Below are positions 12,448 to 24,659 of a stretch of DNA of 64,000 nucleotides, in pieces. The notes beneath the pieces were generated by a model. That model saw only the letters and a list, made by a program, of their open reading frames with translations, searched no databases and was not told where the DNA came from. The stretch lies in the NCBI GenBank assembly GCA_011316305.1, contig SAUG01000009.1, positions 310,001 to 374,000 of the forward strand, written 5' to 3'. The number at the start of each line of letters is the position of its first letter. Positions within the stretch are counted from its first letter, which is position 1. The position numbers and the translations under genes were made by a program. The DNA comes from Rusavskia elegans (taxonomy: Eukaryota; Ascomycota; Lecanoromycetes; Teloschistales; Teloschistaceae).

Positions 12448-14640
12448 TAAATTATATAGATAGTTTTCGACGGCTATAAAACTATCCGCGAATAAATTAA
12501 ATTTAATTTAAAAATTTTAGAATATATTTCTTTTATATTAGATATTTAATTTAATCTATAAAAGATTTTATTTTTAGAAATATTTATAGACTAAATTAAT
12601 ATTTAATATTAATTTTAGTAACGTCTAATTAGATTTATATCCTTCTTTACTAATTATTCTAGCTATTTCTAGTACTAGAAGCTATTAAAACTTTCAGAAT
12701 TTTTCTAGTTTAGGTAGAAGCTTATAGATATTATTATCGATAGAACCAGTTCTAATAGTATATTAAAAAAAGAGTTTAAAAAAACTTTTACTCGGTTCGA
12801 TAGCCGATAGAATTAAATTTAAAATATTCTATTTTACCTAGTTTATATTTTTAATCTAGTAATTTAAATATTTATTAAAGCTATCAGATTATAAATAATT
12901 AGCGATAAATTTATCTAAAAATTAGATATTAAATAAATTAGAAATATTAGTAATAATCTATTTAATATTATAAAAAAGGTAATATATATAGATAATATAA
13001 ATTTAGAAATTTTAAAAATAATATTTATTTCAGATTTATACTATTATAGTCTATATCTCCGTCTTTTTTTAACGTAAATTTCGTTTTAAAAAAATCCAAA
13101 AAAGAGTCGATTCTGATTTCTAATCTAGAAATATAATTTAAAACATTCGTATTCGATAGAATTTAATATATTTTAGATTAGCTATTTCGGGTCGAATTTT
13201 TATCGAATTCTATAATCCGATCCGATTTTTTAGTGAATCGAATCGATTCGACCTACTAAACGGTCGGGTCCGGATCGAATCCGAAAATCCGATAGAAATC
13301 TACTAAACCTTTATTAAAAATTAAATATATATTATTTGTTATATTAATATTTAAAATATATAAATAATAAATTTAGATAATATTTTTAGTCTAACTGGAG
13401 TCTTTCTAGCTAGCGTAGTTAATTAATTAGAATTTTTTTAAATGATTTATATAATTTTTATACTAGAGTTATATAAATTGTATAAATTTAGTAAATTAAT
13501 TAAATCGGATCGGATTATATAATTCGATCTAGAATTTAATTCGAATCGAACTATAGAATTTTTTAACCCGATTCGGGTCGGATCGGATTAGTTAATTCGG
13601 ATTTGAAATTCGATCCGACGGCCAGTCTAATATATTTTATAATTCGTTAAATGAATTATTTACGCTATTTTATTAACGAATTTATAGAAAAGAATTCGCA
13701 AGACCTATAAATATAAAAAATTACATTTAATATAGATAAATAGTAATTTTTTCTCTTTATAGATAGTATACTACGGCCGTTCTATAAAATTACTTTATTA
13801 GTTTCAGAAACTATAGACGTTAGGATTTATTTAATATTCCGACTTTACGGTACTGTTTTCGATTATCGAACTACGCTAATTTATAAATAATATTAATAGT
13901 TTATAATAATACTAATATTAAATTTACGAAGTACTATTTTATATTTAAAGAAAAAGTAAATTAATTTATAATCTTATAAATATTCTAGATTCTATAGTAA
14001 AGTTTAGCCTTTATCAAAAATAAAATAAAGAAAATAATAAAAAAAAAATAGAAGATTTTTCGGAATATAAAAATAGATATCGGACTAAATTTAAAAAATA
14101 GTTTATTAAATACTATAGGGCTTCTATTAATCTATTAAAATCTAAAATCTACCGTATAAAATAAAATAAAATAATATAAAAAAGTAATATATTATAATTT
14201 TACTAATTAGTTTAAAGTCTATTTTATTTATTTTAAATAGTATTTTTTAATTTTTCTAGCGTCTTCGAACAGCTATTTCCGAAGCTAATCGATATCTTCG
14301 TATTAATATTACCGAAGATAATCTAAATTAGATATTTTAAAAAAATAATACTTCGAACTTTCTAAAACTAGCGTAGATAGCCCGCTATATTTTTTTTTAT
14401 CTAATATCCTCGATAGATATAGAACGGATTTTTAGTTTTATAAAAAGGGTTTATCGATAGAATCGAGCCTAGATAATTCTAGAGTATATAAAATAGATAA
14501 TAATAATTAAATATTATAATCGTATAATAGATTTAGATATAGAAAAAGTTTTAAAGAAACTATAAAATATATATAATCGAATATAACTAGAAAATAGAAT
14601 ATTATTTCGAGAATAAAATCCTTTTACAAAAGAATTAGGA
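12448..14640 (+). pseudogene. hAT transposase relic, catalytic and C-terminal segments (H4)
   Basis: Collinear with the better copy at 35250-37700. Around 12724-12780 the frame keeps DIIIDRTSSNS.LKKEF, the decayed form of the hAT block D.ITDN.SSNNTL. A type B element (13175-13629) interrupts it. From 13850 it continues with the YYF..KK...LIYNLINILDS-like block conserved in three copies. Stops and a frameshift make it non-functional. Confidence 0.7.
13175..13629 (+). mobile_element. Type B non-autonomous hAT element
   Basis: TAGATTAGCTATTTCGGGTCG to GACGGCCAGTCTA, 455 bp, perfect 8-bp TSD ATATATTT (13167-13174, 13630-13637). Inserted in the transposase relic of H4. It keeps the type B internal block TCTTTCTAGCTAGCGTAG. 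Confidence 0.92.
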
Positions 14641-14981
14641 AGTATTTTAAATAGATTGAATGAAATATTCTTTAGTTTAATATTAAATGAAATATATTAC
14701 TGCTTTATATTACCTGAATTATTTATTATAATTAAAAGAAATAATATATCTAAAATAATATTTATTTATAAAAGCTATAGTATTTAATTATCTAATATAA
14801 TTATAAATCGGATTGAATCGAATTTCTATCGATTTCTATTTTATAATTTATTTTAATTTTCGATTCTAATTCTAGGAACCGACTTATATTATTTAGTAAA
14901 TCGGATTAAATCGATTTACTAAAATTCGGATCGGATTTCCGAAATATCGATAGAAACCCGTATCGAAATAGCTAGTATAGA

Positions 14982-15942
14982 TTTTTTATAGTTTAAATTC
15001 TTCTACTAGTTTTTTTATTTTTTTTATTTTTTTTAATTCTATAAAATATCATTTTAACCATTTTCTATCTGGTAAATAGATAAAGTAATTATTATTTTAA
15101 TAGACTATTTAACTTTTTATTATATACTTTCTAGCTTTTTTTTCGGATAATTTTTTTATTTTCTCGAATTAATAATCGATTACCTCTATTATTTTTTTAT
15201 TTAAATAATTTTTTAATAATATATCGCGCCTTTTTATATAAATAATAAACTTTTATCTAGAATTTTTTAATTTTAGTAATATTAAATTCTATTAGATTTT
15301 TTTAGACTATCTTTTAGCGGATTATATTTCATTAAATATCTATTTATCTATATATTTTTCGTATTATTTAGTATCGATTTTTATCGATAGCTCTATTATT
15401 TCTATTAGTAAATCGAATTTTTTAAATACTATTATAGCTTTTTAATTCTATTATTTAATTTTTAATGAAAGTAGATCTTATAAATTAAATCTTTTTAGTC
15501 TATTATATAAGCTAATACTTTAGACTAAAGAATAAAAATAGCTAACGACTTTTACTATTTTAAAATTATTAATTTTCTTTCTATTATTCTATTTCTATTA
15601 ATATTAATAAAAGCTTTATTTATAACTGTAATTAGAACACTAAAATTATAAAAGATCTAAACTATTTTATCTTTTCTTTAATTTATCGAATTATTAAAAA
15701 AGTCCTATATATAGAATTATATCTAATTTAAAACTATCCTTTTTAAATATAATTCTATAAATAGAACTTTAATTATTTCGTTCGAAAACTAGTTTAAATA
15801 AAATATAAAATAGATATTTATCTAGATAAACTATAGTTTTAAAACTTTTCTATCTTTTTTATAGATATCTAACGTAGCTATTTTAATTGTATCTGTTCGA
15901 TCTATAGAGCGAGATAATAAAACTAATATAGTAAATTATTTA
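14982..15942 (+). pseudogene. 3' internal part of LTR element R1
   Basis: This stretch is highly similar to the reverse complement of 23100-21765 in copy R2, including TAATATTAAATTCTATTAGATTT and the last part, which runs into the LTR. One plus-strand frame over about 15590-15930 has few stops, all of RIP type, and reads ISNVAILIVSVRSIERDNKT near its end. I do not recognise the protein. No reverse transcriptase, protease or integrase motif is visible. Confidence 0.5.
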
Positions 15943-16350
15943 AATATAATATTTCTATATATTAGAAAACGTTATATTTAAATCGAGTTATAGCCGTAGA
16001 CGTAGTCCGAATTACTAAATAATAAAGAAACTCTAGTATAGATTATTATAACTAATTCTTTATAGTTGTAAAGATAAAATTAGAATATTATAAAATATTA
16101 TCGTTCTATAAATAATTATAAAAAGTAAACGAAGTAGTATTTAGTATTTATATTTATAAGTAATAAAAGAAACTATTTACCAGATATAAAGAGCGATATA
16201 TATAATAACAGAACCGACCTGCTAAATAGAAACGATCTTATAATTCTAGCGATTTTAATTAAATTAAGTTATTGATCCGTTTATTTAATTAATAAATGTA
16301 AATACATTTGTAAAATTATAGACGTAATATTTTTTTCGTTTATACGCTAA
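15943..16350 (+). repeat. 3' LTR of R1
   Basis: About 408 bp, uninterrupted. It shares ATATATTAGAAA, TAGCCGTAGACGTAGTCCGA, GAACCGACCTGCTAAATAGA and the TTTAATTAATAAATGTAAAT end block with the other LTRs, and ends near TTTATACGCTAA. It is more decayed than the copy at 25172-25777. Confidence 0.75.
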
Positions 16351-16441
16351 TATTAAATGATCAGTTCGTTATATTATTTCTATTACTGCGTATATTTCTT
16401 ACTTCCGTACCATTACTAGCGGAAAGATTAATATTAATTAT

Positions 16442-17406
16442 TTAGTTAAATCATTTTGATTTTAATACCCGGTAAACCAGTAATTTAGTAAGTAGATCAA
16501 ACGTTAGTATATTAGTATTAAATATATAGTAGCAGAATTTAAACTCTAATTTAATTAACGTAAATAATAGTTCTTTAAAAATTGAGTTTAAATTTACTAA
16601 ATAATATAATTTATCTTTTAATCGATTATTTAACGTAGAAATTTTTATAGATAAATATACTTCGTAGTTATCGCTTTTTTTTTTCTTTTTTTACTAGTAA
16701 TATAAGCCTAGTAATACTTTTAATAAATACTATAATTTATTAAAAGCTTTTATATACGTATATATCCCCGTAATAGCTATAGTTATAAACTAAACCAGAC
16801 GGTGGTATAATTATAATAACTATATCCACCCGCGTAGTTACCGACAATCTTATTATAGCTAGAGTAATCTATTTCGACTTTAATCTAAATCTTTTTTTTA
16901 CTGCCTTTAAAACGCGCTATCCGACCTCTCTACCTCTTTTAAATCTAATCGACCGGGTAAAGCTTCTAGCTATAGTAGCTAGTATATTATCTGGCGACCT
17001 TCTCGAAACTAAATAAACTAAAGAGTATTTTAATAGTTTAACGTAGCGTTTAGATACAGATTATATAATAAATACGGCCGAAGCGACGACTATAGATAAT
17101 TATTTAATAGTATAACAGATAGATATAGCGGAAATATTAGATACTTATAATTATTTATGATATTAAAAAAGAAATCTATAGTATTTAAATATTGTAGAGG
17201 ATTTATAATCGCGAATAAAGAAAAAAATATTTAAATAAAAGTGATTGACTGCGCTGTAAATCTTTTTTACCTAACGAATATACTTTTAGCTGTAAAAATT
17301 TCTTTATACGTAAATATAATAAAAGTTTCCGTTTATAACGTTAATAAAAAAAATATATATATATAAAAATTCAATATAACTCCAGATAGAAATTTGTTAA
17401 AAGAAG
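16442..17406 (+). mobile_element. 13-bp-TSD element, type F2
   Basis: 965 bp between two perfect copies of a 13-bp repeat, TAATATTAATTAT (16429-16441, 17407-17419). It starts TTAGTTAAATCATTTTGATT and ends GATAGAAATTTGTTAAAAGAAG; the ends are not inverted repeats. Type F2 copies also lie at 33890-41022 and 53596-54533. A run of AT repeats and an ACCGTATA..ACGTTAA motif precede the right end. The superfamily is unknown to me. Confidence 0.85.
16900..17160 (+). pseudogene. Coding relic in F2 element
   Basis: One frame reads TAFKTRYPTSLPLL..LIDRVK, then ILSGDLLETK*TKEYFNSLT and NTAEATTIDNYLIV*QIDIAEIL before a stop, with three RIP-type stops inside. The same frame in the copy at about 40500-40755 reads FTAFKTYYPTFLSLF.. 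and NIAEATDINNYFVV, and the copy at 53596-54533 carries it on the minus strand. Conservation across three copies that differ in bases indicates a real small protein in the ancestor. I recognise no domain. Confidence 0.5.
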
Positions 17407-17618
17407 TAATATTAATTATATTCGCTCCGTTATAAATATAAATTAATCTATTAAATAAAAATTTATAATAAATTTAATAAAATCGAAAATCATTATTTAA
17501 TTATAGAATAATATGAAAATTTTTATTATAATAATATATTTCTAATAAATATAGATTTCGTATATATTTATAATTCATTTATAATAGTAAATAGATAAAT
17601 ATTACGCTAGTTTCTAAA

Positions 17619-18083
17619 TAGACTGGCTATTTCGGTACGGATTTCTATCGGTATCTAAAATCCGACCCGATTTTTTAGCGGGTCGAACCGGTTCGACTCG
17701 CTAAACGATCGGTTTCGGATCGAATTTAGGATTTTAATAGAAATCTACTAAACTTTTAATATAATTTAAATATAATTTTTATTATTATTTTATAAATTTT
17801 ATATTAGTAATATACTTAGATAATATATTTAGCCTAACTATAACTATTTTAGCTAGTATAGTTAATTAATTAGAAATTTTTAAAATAAATAGATATAATT
17901 TTTATACTAAAATTATACTTTTATACTAAAATTTAGTCTTTTAGCGGTTCTAAATTAGATCGGATCGGTTTTTTAATTAAAAACCGAAAATCCGTCGGTT
18001 CGGTACCTAGAAAAGTCGAAACCGACTCGGTTCGAATCCGGAATACGAATCCGAATTCGAAATCCGACCCGACGGCCGGGCTA
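17619..18083 (+). mobile_element. Type B non-autonomous hAT element, intact reference copy
   Basis: TAGACTGGCTATTTCGGTACGG to GACGGCCGGGCTA, 465 bp, perfect 8-bp TSD TTTCTAAA (17611-17618, 18084-18091). Uninterrupted, with dense GGTCGG/CCGATC motifs in the outer 150 bp on both sides and an AT-rich centre. Confidence 0.93.
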
Positions 18084-18091
18084 TTTCTAAA

Positions 18092-18529
18092 CTAGATATA
18101 TATTTAATTTAAATAATTTTAAAATAATTAACGATTTTATAATAGATATTATAAGTTTTCTATATTATATTTCTATATCTGATGATATATTATATACTTT
18201 TACTTGAAAATTGGCAAAATTAAAATTAATTATAATAGTTTATAATTTAGTAAATAACCAAATATAATATATCTAAAAATATAAATAAAAGTTCTATCTA
18301 TAAAAATACGTCATTATAGATCGAATACGCTATTTTACGTTTAGAAATTAAAAAATTGAAATTATTACTATTTTTTATAATATTCGGTTTATCGTTATAT
18401 AGATTCGATTTACTATTATTATTTTTTTCCTTTTGATAGACGATTAAAACTCTGTTTCGCTAGTAATATCTGGATTTCTATTTTTAAAAATAGATTTACT
18501 AGTATTTTAACGGCGATTCAATTTTCCGT
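18092..18529. other. Unassigned AT-rich stretch
   Basis: No terminal repeats, no readable protein and no similarity that I can see to other parts of the window, apart from the possible tail of the SINE that follows. Confidence 0.5.
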
Positions 18530-18757
18530 TACTATAATTTTATATAAATACGAAACGATCTAATATATAATCTCTCTATATAAAAGTTTTATATAAAAAT
18601 CGACTTTTAATCTATAGAAAAAATTATAAAAAAATTAGTTAATTTTCGAAGGATTTTAATTTCCGACCCGTCGGATTTAATTTCGTTAATTCCGAAGAAC
18701 GCTAGATTCGTTAGGCGTTCAAGTCACGTAATCTTGCTACTACGCCATTTATATCTA
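18530..18757 (-). mobile_element. tRNA-derived SINE, copy S1
   Basis: Read on the minus strand it starts with GGCGTAGTAGCAAGATTACG (A-box region), continues with AATCCGACGGGTCGGAAATT and a decayed B box before CTTCGAAAATTAAC, then a shared non-tRNA body (TTTTCTATAGATTAAAAG, cf. TTTTTTCTATCGATTAAA in S3). The 3' boundary is uncertain and may extend below 18530. Confidence 0.65.
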
Positions 18758-19536
18758 ACTTTTATTATTAATATTTAATCTTTTTATTAGATATTATAAT
18801 ATCGTATTTCTGTAAAATATAAAATTAAAATAAATATAGTCTAATATTTTTTAATTTTATTTTATAAATATAAATCTAGTAATTTTTTTATTAGAAAAAT
18901 ATTATTTAATTTTTTTTCTAAATAAATTTTATAAAGTAATTAAAAAGTTATAGTTATAATAAATAAATTGTTAAAACTATTCCGTTAAAAAATATAAATT
19001 AAACGATATTAGATTAATAATAAAGGTTTTTTATTAAAAAATCTAATTCGTTTCTATATAATAATAAAATCTCTTAAAATTTTGAAAATAAATATCGAAA
19101 ATTTTTTTTATATAATAGATAAATTAATTGTAGTAAAAGTAATAATTTTAATAATATTAATAATATTTTCGAAAATTACATTTAAAATAATACATCTAAT
19201 ATATGGTTTAAATATAGTAATATGAAATTTTAAAACTATAACTGATTTTAAAATAAAAGAATTATATAGCTTTTATAATAATAGAAATAGATTAAATAAA
19301 AAATCTATAATTAATATAATTAAAATTATTTCAGTAATATTAATTTACTAAAAATTTTAAAACACTAGTTATAACAGTTACTATAATTTATAGAAAATAT
19401 TTTAAAATAAAAAATAACTTTTTAATAAAAGAATTTATTAAATTACTAATAAAAGAATATAGTTAAATTAAAACGTTTTTAAATCTAAACTATTAGATTA
19501 ATAATTGTTTTATCATCTATTATAACTTAATATAAT
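18758..19536. other. Unassigned AT-rich stretch
   Basis: Long runs of A/T with few C or G. I see no coding frame, terminal repeat or match to another part of the window. Confidence 0.5.
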
Positions 19537-19549
19537 ATAAAATCCATTT

Positions 19550-20620
19550 TCTTTTATAAAACCTCTGTCCGGGATTATAATTAAATTGTTATATATATAC
19601 GTTTTGTCACCGTAGTTTTTATACGGTAATAACAATTGTTGCTTGTATAGTAAAGAATTTTCGCAGTTAAAAGAAACAGTCAAGCAAGATTTATAGCGTT
19701 AATCGTTTTTATTCTATTATATTTTCTATTTGATTACTATTTCTTCTTTATATAAATATATCTTTTATTACTCGTAATTTTCTACGTAATTCCAGAAATA
19801 AATATTACTCTATATATACGGAAGAGCGATCGACCTTCTGATACGTAGCTTTATCGATTTTTTTATATCAGTTCGAAATACGCACGATTATAAACTACTA
19901 ATATAGCTTCTAAAACTATCTGCTAGACGGTAATATTATTTTTTATCTTTATTATTTTACTTTCGTCTATAGTCGCGCCCGAATCTAGACGGCCTATTAA
20001 TCTATCTAGATATTCGATAACTACTAGCTCGGATTCTAGTAGGATAAAAACCTCTACTAAAAGTTTAATATAGTCGCTAAAACCGTACGGTTCCGGCGGA
20101 TTCGAAATATAAAATTTTAATATTGTAGTTAAAACTAATAGATTTCGGGATTTAAAGTCTATTATAGTAGGCGGACTAGCGAAGACTCGGTCGATATTAT
20201 CGAATAGCTCGAATTTAGCGGTTTCGAATTCTATTTTTTCTAATTAAAAAGATATAATCGAAGTTATAGTATTATTAGTAGAGATTCTATATATATTAGC
20301 CTACAGTCTTAGGCTGTTATAGAAAATACGTACGTTAGATACGATAGTAAATACTAGTAAAAGGAAAAGAAAAAGAAGCGACTCTAAAATATATATATTA
20401 TGAAAATTCTATTACTATTTTATATAAACTATAGAAATTTATATTACGAACGTATTACGAAATAAAATCGAGTTAATTTTATATAGTTTTTTAGTTTAAA
20501 TTAATTAGATTAGAGTATTAATTTTTATATCGTATATTCAACGCTAGCGTACTAATATTGAAGTGAATTGTTTACGGAACCGACGGTTAACCGGATATCA
20601 AAAAAACAAATAAAACAATA
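19550..20620 (-). mobile_element. 13-bp-TSD element, type F1
   Basis: 1071 bp flanked by 13-bp TSDs ATAAAATCCATTT (19537-19549) and ATAAAATCTATTT (20621-20633), one C/T apart. In coding orientation it starts with a T-rich run then GATATCCGGTTAACCGTCGG and ends GGACAGAGGTTTTATAAAAGA. A TACGGTAATAACAATTGTTG motif with a short inverted repeat (CCGTAG..TACGG) lies near the right end. Confidence 0.88.
19880..20255 (-). pseudogene. Conserved small protein of F1 element, one stop
   Basis: On the minus strand a frame of about 125 codons reads FETAKFELFDNIDRVFASPP, then SNPPEPYGFSDYIKLLVEVF, VVIEYLDRLIGRLDSGATID and ends ILVVYNRAYFELI before TAA. It contains a single in-frame TAG, just where the copy at 56476 has TGG (..TVWQ..), the expected RIP product. 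I recognise no family. Confidence 0.6.
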
Positions 20621-20633
20621 ATAAAATCTATTT

Positions 20634-21370
20634 AAAAAATCAAAAATTTATTTTTTTAATAGATTAGAAATTAACGCGATTGCTATTAATTATAAATTTC
20701 TAATTAACAAATAATAAATAGTTAAAATCGCCGAAAAATATTTATATCGCGATTTGATAATTGGAATAAAAGAGATATATATAGTAGTAATTTAGAATAT
20801 ATTAGCTTTTTAATTGGTATATATAGTAATAGATCTAGAATCAATATCAATATGATTTTCTATTCGTAACGATAAGATATAAAATATTAAAACAGATATA
20901 AAACAATCTATTTACTTTAATATAAAATTATCGATAGTATTAATATATAGATTATAGATCGATGAAAAGATATTAATATATATAATATTGATTAGCGTTT
21001 AATATACGAGATTTCAGAATATTATTAAATATATAAAAGCTATTAATAATACTATTTATATCAAAGTCGATAATAAAAATAAAAACAATAAAAATATATA
21101 ATAGATCGAGTCGATCTCGGAGTTTATATATAAAGAAATCGAGATTTAAAATATATATTTAATAGATTTTTTATAAAAATTTAGTAATATTAATTATATA
21201 ATCAGATTAAATAAACGAAATCTATTATATAATCTGTTCTATAATCAAGAAACTATAAATTCGACGAGTTATATAACCATTTAGATAATATTAAAAAAAA
21301 ACTAAATTTATTATTTAATATTTTTTTTATAGAAATTCTAATTTTTATATATTAAAAAAAGATACTAGAT
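20634..21370. other. Unassigned stretch between F1 and R2
   Basis: AT-rich with moderate C/G. A TCGAGTCGATCTCGGAGTTT-like segment near 21110 has no partner that I can find. No readable protein. Confidence 0.5.
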
Positions 21371-21761
21371 TTCGTATATATATTAATATTACGTCTATAA
21401 TTCTATAGAAGTATTTACGTTAATTAACTAAAATAATAGATCAATAGTTTAATTTATTTAGATACGATAGAACCGTAGATCTGACAAGATTTAGTAGATC
21501 GGATCTATCGAACTATCGAATCTTTTACTATATTTGATTTTTATATCTATTAAATAGTTTCTATTATTAATTATTAATATAAATATAAAATATTATTTTT
21601 ATTTATATTTTATAATTGTAGTTTTGATTTTACGAATATATAGAATTAGTTACGATGATTTATATTAAAATTCCTTTAATATTTAATAGTTCGGACTATA
21701 TCTATAACTATAGCTAGACTCGAATTCAACGCTTTCTAATATATAGAAATATTATATTGTA
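21371..21761 (-). repeat. 3' LTR of R2
   Basis: Minus-strand copy of the family LTR with the blocks AGCTATAGTTATAGATATAG and GTAAATACTTCTATAGAATT. More decayed than its partner at 25172-25777, with C/T and G/A differences dominating. Confidence 0.7.
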
Positions 21762-22238
21762 ATCATATATTATATTAGTTTTATTATTTCGTTTTATACA
21801 ACGAATCGATAATATAAAAATAGCTATATTAAAAATATTTTAAAATTATAATTTATTTAAATAAATATTTATTTCTATATTATATATAAACCAGTTTCCG
21901 AATAAAATAATTAAAATTCTATTTATAATATTATATCTAGAAAAGATAATCTTTAATTAAATATAGTTTTATATAGAAAACTATTTTAATAATCCGGAAA
22001 ATTAAAAGAAAAATAAAATAATCTAGATCTTTTATGATTTTAGTAACTTAAATATAGTTATAAAAGAAACTTTCGGTAATAATAATAAAGATAGAATAAT
22101 AGAAAAAAAATTAATAGTTCTAAAATAATAGAAATCGATAGCTATTTATATTATTTAATTTAGAATATTAATTTATAAAATAAATTAGAAAGATTTAATT
22201 TTAAAAATCTATTTCTATAAAGAATTCTATATAAAAAT

Positions 22239-22644
22239 TAAAATAGCCGTCGGATCGAATTTCGAATCCGGGTTAGCTAATCCGACCCGACCCGAATCCG
22301 GTTAGATTAAAATATAATCCGATCTGACCGGATTTCGAATTCTATATTATAATTCGATCTAATCTATTAAAACTAGATTTTAGCGTTAAAGTCTAGTATA
22401 AAAGTATAAAACTAATATAACTTTAATACGAATTCACTAAAAAACTTCCAATTAATTGACTACGCTAGCTAGAAAGTCCGTAGTAGAACTAAATATATTA
22501 CCTAGATATAATATCTTTTTTTAGTAATTAGAATAATAATATATTAAATATTTAATATAATCGGGTCGGGTCCGAATCGGATTACTAAAATCGGGTCGGA
22601 TATCCGACGGTTCGATAGAAATTCGACTCGAATCGACCAGTCTA
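22239..22644 (+). mobile_element. Type C non-autonomous hAT element
   Basis: Left end TAAAATAGCCGTCGG (decayed TAGACTGGCCGTCGG), right end TCGAATCGACCAGTCTA, TSDs ATAAAAAT (22231-22238) and ATAAAAGT (22645-22652), one G/A apart. 406 bp. Type C is marked by ACTACGCTAGCTAGAAAG in the middle and GGGTCGGATATCCGACGGTTCG near the right end. Confidence 0.82.
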
Positions 22645-23524
22645 ATAAAAGTTAAAGAAACTATAGTAGTAAATAAAGAATATAATTTATTAATAGTACT
22701 AATTAAGCTAGTTATAAAAATCGATATTGAATAGTATAAATATATATAAATAAATAGGCGTTTAATAAAATAGAACCTATTAAAAAATAGTCTAAAGGAA
22801 ATCTAATAGAATTTAATATTACCGAAACTAGAAAATCGTAGACTAAAGTTTATCATTTTTACGGAAAGATAAAATATTTTAAAAAAATTTATCTACCTAA
22901 ATAAATAGTAGAAATTATAGAATATTAGTTCGAAATAATAGAGAGATTATTTAAGGAAAAAACTAATAAATATATAATAAAAAATTAGAAAATCTACTAT
23001 AATAGTAACTATTTTATCTATTTATTAGATAAAGAAAGGTCGATATAATATTATATAGAACTAAAAAAAGTAAAAAGTAAAAAAAACTAATAACAGAATA
23101 TAAACTATATTGAACGGAAAAGCCTTTTATATTAATAATAAAAGTGAAAGTCGGTGAATATTAGATAATAGTTCTAATAAATAGAAAAAAAAATAAAATT
23201 ATAAAAAAATTCTATAAAAAAAATTACTAGATAAATTATAAAATACTCTATAGAAAGTAATTAAATTAAAGTAATTGATATCGAAATAAAAAATAGAATT
23301 ATCGGAAATATAAACTTTATATTAATTATAAATTCTAGATAATTTATTATTTTAGAAAATAAATAGAAAAAATTAATTTCCGGAATATTAGTATAAAAAA
23401 ATAATATAAAAAGAAAATTAGAACTATAGATAATATAATTTCTGATATATAAAATCCATTTATATATAAAACTGAATATTATATCTAATATAGACTATTA
23501 ATAAATATATAAATTGGATAAAAA

Positions 23525-23684
23525 TAGACTGGCCACTTCGAACCAAAGTGGCGACCCGACTTCGCGATAAACGTGGCTATTACGTCTAAATTACTAGTTA
23601 AAGTTAGTCTCCTTCCTAATATAGTTAGAAACTCGAACCCAAGATACGAACTCGGGTTCGAAATCCGACAAAACGGTCAGTCTA
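23525..23684 (+). mobile_element. 160-bp hAT-type MITE, copy 5
   Basis: Exactly 160 bp, TAGACTGGCCACTTCG to CGGTCAGTCTA, perfect 8-bp TSD GATAAAAA (23517-23524, 23685-23692). One of the least decayed copies. The left hairpin CCACTTCGAACCAAAGTGG pairs perfectly over six bases. Confidence 0.93.
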
Positions 23685-24240
23685 GATAAAAAATTTAAAA
23701 ACGGAAAAAAAGTATAGAAAACTAGTATCTAAAAAGAATACGAAAATCTATTATAATATTAAGCTAATAAATACGATAAAGATTAATAAATTCTTAAAGA
23801 ATTATAGATAGACTACGTCGAAAATTTTTAACGAAGCGAATATAGCTATATACCAGAAAAAAATTCGAAAATAGAATAAAAAATTCCAGATATTATACTA
23901 AATATATAATCTAGAAACAAATATTTTATTAAAATAACGGAAAAATCAGAAACAATCTGTAATACTAAAATATAATTAACGAACGGAAAGATACTATAAA
24001 GGGATCTTTAACTAGATATTCTTTTATACGTCCGTTATTTCTAATAGCCGAAAAAAATTAAATTTTATTTAAAAATTAATCGAAATTTTCTGAATTTAAC
24101 TTTAATATTAATTTATCGGATATCTTTCACGCGGATAGCGTAAAATTACTAGTTAAATAAAAAGAAATAGAATTATTAATCAAATTTAGTTTTAATAAAA
24201 TCTATTATATTTAAATAATATAATTATTTTCTTTCTTTTT

Positions 24241-24659
24241 TAAATTGGCCGTCGAATCGGATTTCGAATATAGATTAGCTAATCCGATCCGGCCGAATTT
24301 CTAATCCGAATTAACTAATTTAATCCGATCCGAAAAAATACTAAATTCTAGTATAAAAGTATAAAACTAGTATAACTTTTATACGGATTTACTAAAAAAA
24401 ATTCTAATTAATTAACTACGCTAGCTAGAAAAATTCTATTTTAAAAAAATATATTATCTAAATATATTCCCTTTATTATAGTAATAAATTAATAATATTT
24501 TTAATATATAATTTAATCGAGTTAAATTCGAATCGGGTTATTAAATAATCCGATCCGGATTCGATCCGCTAAAATTCGGATCGGGTCCGGATCGGATTAC
24601 TAAAATCGAATCGGATATCCGATAGTTCGATAGAAAATCGATTCGAACCGGCCAGTCTA
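24241..24659 (+). mobile_element. Type C non-autonomous hAT element
   Basis: TAAATTGGCCGTCG to CCGGCCAGTCTA, 419 bp, perfect 8-bp TSD TTCTTTTT (24233-24240, 24660-24667). Inserted in R2. It holds the type C blocks AACTACGCTAGCTAGAAAAA and TCGGATATCCGATAGTTCG. Confidence 0.92.

Larger units (their letters stand above)
6594..14981 (+). mobile_element. hAT element with four nested insertions (H4)
   Basis: Left end (..TTTAGCCGTCGGATCGG) at about 6594, right end ..CGAAATAGCTAGTATA at 14981. Pieces 6594-6942, 9804-10431, 12081-12279, 12440-13174 and 13630-14981 join into one hAT copy collinear with 34013-37700 plus the right end at 39840-40146. It lacks the second coding region found between those parts in the 34013 copy. 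Its own TSD is too decayed to call, but R1 sequence resumes at the matching point of R2 on both sides. Confidence 0.8.
3524..16350 (+). mobile_element. LTR element R1, split by nested insertions
   Basis: 5' LTR at about 3524-5069 (interrupted 3834-4953), internal region 5070-6593 and 14982-15942, 3' LTR at 15943-16350. Both internal pieces align end to end with the reverse complement of copy R2 (25171 to 21762), showing that the hAT copy between 6594 and 14981 was inserted into R1. Removing insertions leaves LTRs of about 410 bp and about 2.5 kb of internal sequence. That is short for an LTR retrotransposon; I see no reverse transcriptase, so it may be non-autonomous. Confidence 0.75.
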
